DNA from: CAZHGD01 sp964531735
GTDB taxonomy: Bacteria; Armatimonadota; UBA10988
DNA: 64,000 nucleotides
NCBI GenBank assembly: GCA_964531735.1
Contig: CAZHGD010000003.1
Coordinates: 71,958-135,957, forward strand
Reading direction: 5' to 3'
Numbering within the stretch: position 1 is the stretch's first letter; each line of letters opens with the position of its first letter. The translations under genes and the position numbers were made by a program. Positions 57,967-64,000 of the stretch are shown here, one piece after another. The notes beneath the pieces are model-generated. The model had not been told where the DNA came from. It ran no database searches and was given only the letters and a program-made list of their open reading frames with translations.

Positions 57967-60405
57967 TCACCGGCGACCGCGGTCCACCGGGTGGGCGAGC
58001 TGCCATTCGTAGATCGACGGCACCGCCGGCGCCGGCCGTGGCGGATCGGCTTGGTAGGCCAGCACCTGGTTGTCCTGCGCGAGCACCTTGGCCGGACCAC
58101 CGGACACGCGCCCGTTGCCGCCGTACAGCCGGTTGCCCCGCAACTCGACGCCGGTGCAGTCCGGCGTGGCCAGCATCACCGCCGGCTGCGAGCTGTCCTT
58201 CAGCGCGAACACATTGCCCAGAACGGTGTGGTCGAAGCTGAAGGTCTTGGCGTAGATGCCGGGGCCCGCGGCGGCCACGAAGCGGTTGTAGAGGATCATC
58301 CAGCCCTCGTTCATGCCGCCCATCCACAGGCCGGTCTTGGCGCTGTTCAGGTCGCAGTTGTAGACCACGTTCCGCGGGCCGTTCGGGCCGTGGGCGTCGT
58401 CCTCGGGCGGTGAGGCCCAGGCACCATAGCCATAGGCGCCGTTGCCGGTGCGTGCGACCACCGTACACTGTTCCATCAGGTTCTCGTTGGTCCAGCCGCT
58501 GTGCCACTGCATGTCGCTGTCGTGGAACACGCCCCGCCGGATCACGTTGCCCGAAGCTGCCCACTGCACGCACGGCGCGTGACGCAGGCGATAGGTGGTG
58601 CAGTCGGTCATCAGGCAGTCGAAGCTGTGCTCCCAGCCGGCGTAGGCCGTGCCGCCGCCGCCTTTGAACCAGGCGTCCTCGAAGACACAGTCGGCGATGG
58701 TGCACTGCTTCGCCTCGGACCCGTAGATGGCGTTGCGGCCGCACTTCTTCACCGTCACGCCGCGCGCCCAGCAGCCACGGGCGCCGGAGAACATGACCGT
58801 GGTGATCCACAGGTTCTCCGTCTGCTCGATGGTCAGGTCCTCGATGCCACAGCCCCGGATCAGGTCCACCTTGTAGACATACGACCCGTCGATCACGGGG
58901 AACTCGATGCGGAGCGGCTGCGCGAGGCGGACCACCGCACCGTCGACGGCGGTGATTTGGAGCAGATTGCGCCGGTAAGTGCCCCAGCGGCAGGCGTTGC
59001 GCGTGAGCGTCTTCCAGCGCTCGGTGGCGGGACCGTCCAGGCCGATCCAGTCGCCGGCTTGCAAGCCCTGCGCATCAGTCAGCGTCAGGTGCGTGTCGCC
59101 GCGGAGTCCGTCCTTGGCCAGCTTCACTTGCCGCGACTTCCAGCGTCGCGCATCGCCGCAGAACGAGATGGCCACATCGACCGGCGCGCGGCGCACATCG
59201 GCCGGGTCGGCACCCTCGCGCTGCAGTCTGAGCGTGCGCGACAGCTCCTTGGTGCTGCCGTCGGCATAGGTGCCCACGCCGCGGAGCGTCACCGTCTGCG
59301 CGTCGGGCCCAGCCGCCTTGAAGATGCCATCGGCACCGGCGCTGGCGCTGAAGGTGTTGCCCCAGTGCGGCTGCCAGGGCCGGTCGGCCACCTGCTGGCC
59401 GCCGGCGAAGACCTGCAAGCGCTTGAGGTTCGTCGGCGCGGCCTGGAAGGTGACCGTGCTGTTGCGGTAGAGCACGTCGCCGCGCGGCTCGGCCCAGCGC
59501 GTGCCGTTGGCGCCCATCGCGTAGCGGAAGATGATCCGGGTCCGGTCGCGCCCGGCGCCCCGCAGCACGATGCCGTTGTGCCGGATGGCCACGCACCGGT
59601 CAAGGTGATAGGTGCCGGCGTCCAACTGCACCGCACCGCCACCGGCCGTGGCCGCCGCGGCCACGGCGGCCTCCAGGCCGTCGGCGTCGTCCTGGCCGTC
59701 ATCCGGCTTGGCGCCATGGTCGGCCGCGCGTACCTTGACCGGCACCTGCGGAATGCCGCCGGGCACGCCGGCCATGGTCCAGTCGGGATAGACCAGCCCA
59801 TCGGGCCCGACCACATCGGCGGCGGTCAGGCGCGCGCCATCGCCCGGCTTCAGCTTGTACTGCGGCGGCCAGAGCGGCGGCGGTGGTGGCCCGGCGCTCA
59901 GATCGACCAGCGCGAAGTCGTCCAGATAGGCGGTCACCACCGCGGCGTTGTAGCTGTGGATCCACAGCTCCAGGAACCGCGTGTCGTCGGTCGTGTCGAC
60001 CAGCAGGTCGAACGGCACCCACTGGCCGACCGGGCCGGTCGGCGCGCCCCGCTGGCACTCGTCGCCCCGGCCGATCAGCTTGCGCTGCGCGTTCAGCCGC
60101 CGCACGTAGATGCCCAGGCCGCTGCCCGAGACGGGATAGACCTTGCCACGAAGCTGATAGGTGCGGCCGCCGGTGACGGCCACTGGCGTGGCGTGAGCGG
60201 TGGAGCCGTCGGTGGTGCTGGTGTCCACCACCTTCAGCGAGTGCCGGCCGGCGGCGGCTTGCTCGGTGGTGATCGTGCTCATCTTGTCTTCGATGGACCA
60301 GCCGGTGAGACCATCCTCGAAGCCGGGATTGGCCAGCGGCACGGTGACGTCGGCGGCCAGCAGCGGCAGGGGCAACGCCAGGACCAGCCAGGTGAGCACA
60401 CGCAT
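57967..60405 (-). CDS. Secreted beta-helix protein with N-terminal carbohydrate-binding module
   Basis: An 812-residue exported protein with the signal peptide MRVLTWLVLALPLPLLAAD. A CBM4/9-like jelly roll follows (about 20-165; VPLANPGFEDGLTGW to LDDFALVDL). After a Pro-rich linker, the pectin-lyase-like beta helix starts near 215 with VRAADHGAKPDDGQDDADGL and LDAGTYHLDRCVAIRHNGIV, then KKCGRNAIYGSEAKQCTIAD and later coils. An Ig-like insertion occurs around 310-400. It probably binds and cleaves a pectin-like or other acidic polysaccharide. The Met at 60405 is used because the longer frame would run into the tRNA gene. Its end faces that of the 1503-residue gene. Confidence 0.87.
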   Translation of the reverse strand: MRVLTWLVLALPLPLLAADVTVPLANPGFEDGLTGWSIEDKMSTITTEQAAAGRHSLKVVDTSTTDGSTAHATPVAVTGGRTYQLRGKVYPVSGSGLGIYVRRLNAQRKLIGRGDECQRGAPTGPVGQWVPFDLLVDTTDDTRFLELWIHSYNAAVVTAYLDDFALVDLSAGPPPPPLWPPQYKLKPGDGARLTAADVVGPDGLVYPDWTMAGVPGGIPQVPVKVRAADHGAKPDDGQDDADGLEAAVAAAATAGGGAVQLDAGTYHLDRCVAIRHNGIVLRGAGRDRTRIIFRYAMGANGTRWAEPRGDVLYRNSTVTFQAAPTNLKRLQVFAGGQQVADRPWQPHWGNTFSASAGADGIFKAAGPDAQTVTLRGVGTYADGSTKELSRTLRLQREGADPADVRRAPVDVAISFCGDARRWKSRQVKLAKDGLRGDTHLTLTDAQGLQAGDWIGLDGPATERWKTLTRNACRWGTYRRNLLQITAVDGAVVRLAQPLRIEFPVIDGSYVYKVDLIRGCGIEDLTIEQTENLWITTVMFSGARGCWARGVTVKKCGRNAIYGSEAKQCTIADCVFEDAWFKGGGGTAYAGWEHSFDCLMTDCTTYRLRHAPCVQWAASGNVIRRGVFHDSDMQWHSGWTNENLMEQCTVVARTGNGAYGYGAWASPPEDDAHGPNGPRNVVYNCDLNSAKTGLWMGGMNEGWMILYNRFVAAAGPGIYAKTFSFDHTVLGNVFALKDSSQPAVMLATPDCTGVELRGNRLYGGNGRVSGGPAKVLAQDNQVLAYQADPPRPAPAVPSIYEWQLAHPVDRGRR

Positions 60406-60448
60406 GGCGACTCGCTCCGCGGAGCCCGCCGCACAGGGGGAGAAGGGA

Positions 60449-60521
60449 CACGCCCGGAGGGATTCGAACCCCCGGCCCCCTGGTCCGAAGCCAGGTGCTC
60501 TATCCACTGAGCTACGGGCGC
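60449..60521 (-). tRNA. tRNA-Arg (anticodon UCG)
   Basis: All arms can be drawn: acceptor GCGCCCG paired with CGGGCGT (one G-U), D arm GCTC/GAGC, anticodon arm CCTGG-CTTCGGA-CCAGG with anticodon TCG, variable loop GGGCC, and T arm GGGGG-TTCGAAT-CCCTC. The discriminator is G. The 3' CCA is not encoded. It reads CGA codons and, through wobble, others of the CGN box. Confidence 0.97.
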
Positions 60522-60568
60522 TTGGCAGTCGTGAGTCTACCCGTGGTCCAGGGCGCTGTCAAGCTGCG

Positions 60569-61906
60569 TCACGGCGCGAGCGCCCAGCGCATCAGGCCGC
60601 TGCGCGGCAGGTTGGGCACCACCGTCGGCCGGCCGGTGAGCGCCTGCGCTGCCGCGTAGCCGCTCCGCACCGCGCCTTCCATGGTGCTCGGCCAGCCGGT
60701 CGCGGTCCACTCACCGGCCAGGTGGACGCCGGCCACGCCGGTCACCGGACCGGGCCGGCAGCGGTCAACGCCCGGCCCCGGCACGAACGTCGCCCGCGCC
60801 TCGCGGCAGGCCGCGGTCAACAGCGGGTCGGGCAGGTCGGGCCAGAGGCGCCGCAGCGCCGCCAAGGCGCGCTCCGCGGTCGCCGCCGAGGACAGACCGG
60901 CCCAATCGCGCGCATCGGAGACGACCACGCTGAGCCGCCGCCCGCCGTCGGTGGCGAACACCCAGTCGACTCCGCCACCGAACAGGCCGACGACCGGTTC
61001 GCTCAGGACGGGCTGCGCAAAGCGCAGGTGGACACCGACGATCGCCTCGGCCGCCAGTTCGGTAGCCTCCGGAGGCACCACCGGCGTGCCGGGCACCGTC
61101 TGCGCCACCTGCCACCAGGGCACCGCCACCACCACCTGCTCGGTCGGCTGTGCCTCACCGGCCACCACCACGTCGGCAAGCTGGCCGTCGAGCACCCGCG
61201 CCGTGGCGGCCGTGCGCAGGTGCACGCTCACGCCCAGCGCGATCAGCCGGGCGAGCATGGCCTCGTGGTGCAGTCCGTGCAGACTGACCCGCGGCACGCC
61301 GAGGTGGAAGGCCGTGGGATGGCGCATCAGCCCTTCACGGAAGAACATCAGCGCCGCGGCCGCCGAGACGCGGTCGGCGTCGGCGTTGAGCACCGAGGTG
61401 AGCATCAGCCGCCAGAACCCGCTGTCGAGGCGCGCGGTGGTGGCGCCGCCGAGCCACTCGCGAAAGGGCACCTCGGTCAGCGCCGCCGGTGCGCGGCCGG
61501 CCAGGATCATGCGCGTGAACGCCCAGGCCATGGCCAGCCGGTCGCGCCCGCTGAGGCCGGGCAGCCGGAACAGCGCCGGCGCGAGATGGCCCGGCGCCGG
61601 CAGCGGCCAGCCGGCGAACGTGCCCGACTGCCCGTCGGCCGCTCGCAGGGCCAGGCGGGCGTGCCAGTCGATCTGGTCGGCGACGCCGAGCCGCCCGTAG
61701 AGATCGAGCAGATTGGTGCAGCAGCGCAGCAACACGTGCTGGCTGTTGTCCACCCAGGTGTCCCAGCCGGGTGGCCGGAACGAGCAGGCCCGCCCGCCTA
61801 GCTGGGCCCGCTTCTCGCAGAGCGTGACCTGCCAACCCGCCTCGGCCAGAGCCAGCGCGGCCGAGCAGCCGGCGAGGCCGCCGCCGATGACGACTACCCG
61901 CGCCAC
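60569..61906 (-). CDS. hpnE: Hydroxysqualene dehydroxylase / squalene-associated FAD desaturase
   Basis: A 445-residue FAD-dependent amine-oxidase-like enzyme that reduces hydroxysqualene to squalene, the last step of the HpnCDE route to hopanoid precursors. The dinucleotide-binding motif is VVVIGGGLAGCSAALALAEAG, followed by the flavin motif KRAQLGGRACSF. The C-terminal FAD site is VHLAGEWTATGWPSTMEGAV. The HpnE-like start VDNSQHVLLRCCTN is present at about 50. It overlaps hpnD by 13 bases and is third in the operon. Confidence 0.93.
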   Translation of the reverse strand: MARVVVIGGGLAGCSAALALAEAGWQVTLCEKRAQLGGRACSFRPPGWDTWVDNSQHVLLRCCTNLLDLYGRLGVADQIDWHARLALRAADGQSGTFAGWPLPAPGHLAPALFRLPGLSGRDRLAMAWAFTRMILAGRAPAALTEVPFREWLGGATTARLDSGFWRLMLTSVLNADADRVSAAAALMFFREGLMRHPTAFHLGVPRVSLHGLHHEAMLARLIALGVSVHLRTAATARVLDGQLADVVVAGEAQPTEQVVVAVPWWQVAQTVPGTPVVPPEATELAAEAIVGVHLRFAQPVLSEPVVGLFGGGVDWVFATDGGRRLSVVVSDARDWAGLSSAATAERALAALRRLWPDLPDPLLTAACREARATFVPGPGVDRCRPGPVTGVAGVHLAGEWTATGWPSTMEGAVRSGYAAAQALTGRPTVVPNLPRSGLMRWALAP

Positions 61907-62757
61907 GTGGGCCTCCAGCGCGACAGCAGCGCGGCCGCCAGCAGACCGAACGCCGACCCGCGCCGGACCGTGCCGGGCGCGTAGTCACTCGCGGCCAGGT
62001 CGCCCAGCAGGCGGCGGTAGCGGAGCGTCATGGCCACCAGCGGCGGGCGGTGGGCCGCTCGCAGGCGGTCGAACAGGGCCTCGGCCGCCACGAACTGGCG
62101 CTCGGCCACCTGCCCGGCGGCGCTGGCCGCCCGTCGCACGGCCGGCCCCTGCGGCTCGGCCAGCACCGCCTCGGGCGACAGGTCGTGCTCAGCCAACAGG
62201 TCGGCCGGCAGGTACACGCGATCGCGGCCGGCGTCCTCGGCGATGTCGCGCACGATATTGGTCAACTGCACCGCGCGAGCGTTGCACCGTGACAAGGCCA
62301 GCGTTGACGGCTCCGCATAGCCCAGTATGCGCAGGCAGGCTTCGCCGACGGTGCCGGCGACGCCGTCGCAGTAGTGCCAGAGCGCGTCCCAGGTGGCCAG
62401 GCGCACCGCGCCGATATCCTCGGCGCAGGCGTCGATGCAGTCGGTGAACAGCCGCGGCGGCAGCGCATAGCGGCGCGCGGTGTCGGCCACGGCGAGGAGC
62501 ATCGGTTCGGCCGGCGCGTCGCCGCCGGCCAGCGCCTGCGTGACCGCCTGCGACCACTCGCTGAGCTGTTGGCGCTGCGCCGCGGGCGCGCCGTCGGCAT
62601 CGACGATGTCGTCGGTCACGCGGAAGAACGCGTACATGGCCAGAATGCCGTCGCGCGAGGCGCGGGGGAACAGGCGCATGCCGAGGTTGAAGCTGCTGTG
62701 CGAGCGACCGGTGATCTCACGGCAACGGGCGTAGCTGTCAGCCAACGTCACGCCCAC
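61894..62757 (-). CDS. hpnD: Presqualene diphosphate synthase
   Basis: A 287-residue trans-isoprenyl diphosphate synthase of the squalene/phytoene synthase family that couples two farnesyl diphosphates to presqualene diphosphate. The two Asp-rich magnesium sites are visible as FFRVTDDIVD (about 45-54) and LTNIVRDIAEDAGRDRVYLP (about 165-183). The SFNLGMRLFPRASRDGILAMYAF N-terminus (split at Phe-Asn) is typical of HpnD. The C-terminus becomes Arg/Leu-rich. It overlaps hpnC by 10 bases upstream and hpnE by 13 bases downstream. Confidence 0.92.
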   Translation of the reverse strand: MGVTLADSYARCREITGRSHSSFNLGMRLFPRASRDGILAMYAFFRVTDDIVDADGAPAAQRQQLSEWSQAVTQALAGGDAPAEPMLLAVADTARRYALPPRLFTDCIDACAEDIGAVRLATWDALWHYCDGVAGTVGEACLRILGYAEPSTLALSRCNARAVQLTNIVRDIAEDAGRDRVYLPADLLAEHDLSPEAVLAEPQGPAVRRAASAAGQVAERQFVAAEALFDRLRAAHRPPLVAMTLRYRRLLGDLAASDYAPGTVRRGSAFGLLAAALLSRWRPTWRG

Positions 62758-63653
62758 GGCATCTTGCCTCCCACCATGGCCCGCACCATCAGCCAGGCCT
62801 TGCTCAGCTTCGACAGCTCCGGCCGGCTGGTCAGCGTGTCGAAGTCCTGCGCGGCGATGAGGTCGAGGATGGACCAGCCACCGGCCGAGAACAGCGTCAC
62901 GTCGCGGCGGAGAGGTCCATGGAGCTGGTCGATCAGCGGCAGGCCCTGCCGGAACAGCTTGCGGGTCCGCTCCACCTGGAAGTGCAGCAGCGCGCGGTAG
63001 TTGTCGTCGCAGCGGCGGTCGGCCAGTTGCTCGGCGGTGACGCCGAACCGTGCCATCTCGTCGAGCGGCAGGTAGACCCGGCCCTTGTCCCAGTCACGGG
63101 CCACATCCTGCCAGAAGTTGGTCAACTGTAGCGCGGTGCAGGTGCAGTCGCTGAGTTGCTGGCGCGCCTCGTCGCGATAGCCGCCCAGGTAGAGCACCAG
63201 TCGGCCGACCGGATTGGCGCTGTGGCGGCAGTAGGCCAGCAGCTCGTCGTAGTTCTCGTACCAGGTCTTCTGCCGGTCCTGCACGAAGGCGTCCAGCAGG
63301 TGCCCGAACGGCTCGGGCGGTATGTCGAACTGCTGCACCGTCTGCCAGAGCGCCACGAACACCGGGTGCGTTGCCTCGCCACGGTACATGCCCTCGAGCG
63401 CGCCGCGCCAGTCGGCCAGGAGCTGCAACGATTCCTCGTTGCTCTGCACCTCGTCGGCCAGGTCGTCGCTGACGCGGCAATAGGCGTAGACATTGGCGAA
63501 GTGCTGCCGCAGCGACCGCGGCAGGAACCACGAGACCACCGTGAAGTTCTCGTAGTGGGTGCGGGTCAAGGCGGCGCAGAACTGCTGCGCCGACTCCAGC
63601 GACGGAGCGACGGTGGTGCGCAGTTGGTACCGCTCGACGACCGGAGTTGCCAC
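62748..63653 (-). CDS. hpnC: Hydroxysqualene synthase
   Basis: A 301-residue squalene/phytoene synthase family enzyme that converts presqualene diphosphate to hydroxysqualene. It has the two metal-binding motifs YCRVSDDLADE (about 58-68) and LTNFWQDVARDWDKGRVYLP (about 175-194), and the HpnC-like opening THYENFTVVSWFLPRSLRQH. I chose the GTG at 63653: GAGG lies nine bases before it and a TATAAT box ends just upstream. Longer open frame would read through the promoter. It is first in the hpnCDE operon. No squalene-hopene cyclase gene is in the window. Confidence 0.92.
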   Translation of the reverse strand: MATPVVERYQLRTTVAPSLESAQQFCAALTRTHYENFTVVSWFLPRSLRQHFANVYAYCRVSDDLADEVQSNEESLQLLADWRGALEGMYRGEATHPVFVALWQTVQQFDIPPEPFGHLLDAFVQDRQKTWYENYDELLAYCRHSANPVGRLVLYLGGYRDEARQQLSDCTCTALQLTNFWQDVARDWDKGRVYLPLDEMARFGVTAEQLADRRCDDNYRALLHFQVERTRKLFRQGLPLIDQLHGPLRRDVTLFSAGGWSILDLIAAQDFDTLTSRPELSKLSKAWLMVRAMVGGKMPWA

Positions 63654-63674
63654 ACCGGGTGACCTCTGCGCGCC

Positions 63675-63704
63675 ATTATACGACGAGCGCCCGCTGCGAG
63701 CCAA
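63675..63704 (-). promoter_or_regulatory. Promoter of hpnCDE
   Basis: On the minus strand TTGGCT (63704-63699), an 18-base spacer and a perfect TATAAT (63680-63675). Transcription would start close to the GTG of hpnC, giving a very short leader. Confidence 0.65.
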
Positions 63705-63863
63705 CGCGCGGCCACGCAGCGGTGTGCTGCCAGGCGAGTGAGCGGTGCGGTGCGCCGCTCGCCAGCACCAGCCCGAGCCCCTCCTCGCCCGCGAGCCCCA
63801 GCGGATCTGGCTCTCTGCGGCTCCAGCCGATGCGGGCGTCAGGGCGGGCCGCAGACGCAAGCG

Positions 63864-63999
63864 ACCGGGAGGGCGAAGCTCTTGCTGAGCCGGCCGTTGG
63901 GCGGCTGGCCACCAGAGCGCGACCCGGCAGCGCGCGGCCGTTGCCGCTCGCCGGCGGGGGATACGGCCGGCTCGGCAAGAGCCTCGCCCTCCCGCTCGT
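63864..63999. repeat. Long imperfect inverted repeat at the right edge
   Basis: About 36 bases (63862-63897) recur inverted at 63963-63998 with three mismatches. The core is GGGAGGGCGAGGCTCTTGCC or its variant. It has the form of a REP/BIME-like palindromic pair. The region from the hpnC promoter to the edge (about 290 bases) holds no supported gene. Confidence 0.7.
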
Positions 64000-64000
64000 C

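Noticed and set aside
60406..60507. Longer N-terminus for the beta-helix protein
   Set aside because: The extension runs through most of the tRNA-Arg gene. The signal peptide starts at 60405.
1..64000. CRISPR array, rRNA genes, integrase or transposase genes
   Set aside because: I saw no regularly spaced repeats, no rRNA sequence and no recombinase motifs in any plausible gene.

Overview
The window is a G+C-rich bacterial chromosome segment, densely coded on both strands. Several traits fit Armatimonadota or a neighbouring lineage. They are a DUF1559/H-X9-DG type pseudopilin whose N-terminal helix continues into FPVFAKAREKARQ, a large set of secreted or intracellular carbohydrate-active proteins with Gfo/Idh/MocA oxidoreductases, PASTA-kinase signalling next to an ECF sigma factor, and an hpnCDE squalene operon. 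The phylum is inferred from family knowledge, not from rRNA, which is absent here.

Layout. 1-2.9 kb: 3' end of a PASTA Ser/Thr kinase, an ECF sigma factor overlapping it by one base, and a membrane protein that looks like a cysteine-free anti-sigma factor. 2.9-9.2 kb: promoter, galU and a metallophosphoesterase; opposite strand, proS with a small YdcZ-type transporter and a hybrid histidine kinase. 9.6-15 kb: an oxidoreductase diverging from a YbjN-like protein with a duplicated C-terminal domain, then a GH38 alpha-mannosidase. 15-20.4 kb: type IV pilus genes pilB-pilT-pilC-pilD. 20.4-25.4 kb: an alpha/alpha-toroid protein and a zinc dehydrogenase, an aldo/keto reductase-oxidoreductase pair, and a NagD-like phosphatase whose stop codon opens a REP-like direct repeat. 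25.5-28.2 kb: a triple-PAS protein and the pseudopilin with a near-consensus promoter. 28.3-38.8 kb: glycosidase-like and beta-helix proteins, a nucleoside phosphorylase, an amidohydrolase and a secreted binding protein. 39-41 kb: an orphan E1-alpha subunit, rpmB and an unknown gene. 41-50.1 kb: a five-gene co-directional cluster of secreted hydrolases and glycosidase-like proteins ending in a URO-D family protein. 50.1-60.4 kb: palindromic repeats, a membrane-anchored Mrr-like nuclease, a divergent pair of very large secreted carbohydrate-related proteins and a second beta-helix protein. 60.4-64 kb: tRNA-Arg(UCG), hpnE-hpnD-hpnC and a long inverted repeat.

Most unusual structure. A TIR-transmembrane-WD40 gene sits alone in a 3.4 kb insert bounded by a 44-bp direct repeat (32573-32616 and 36023-36066, one mismatch). 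The repeat is the last 12 codons plus stop of the neighbouring nucleoside phosphorylase gene, and the single mismatch is synonymous. This is the footprint expected from att-site integration into a gene 3' end with the end restored, yet no recombinase lies inside. It looks like a minimal, single-gene, immune-effector-like mobile cassette that separates the phosphorylase from the beta-helix gene once next to it.

How genes work together. The secreted hydrolases, mannosidase, beta-helix proteins and sugar oxidoreductases suggest a life of plant or microbial glycan breakdown. PilB/PilT/PilC/PilD would assemble and retract pili and process the pseudopilin. HpnC/D/E would convert farnesyl diphosphate to squalene for hopanoids.
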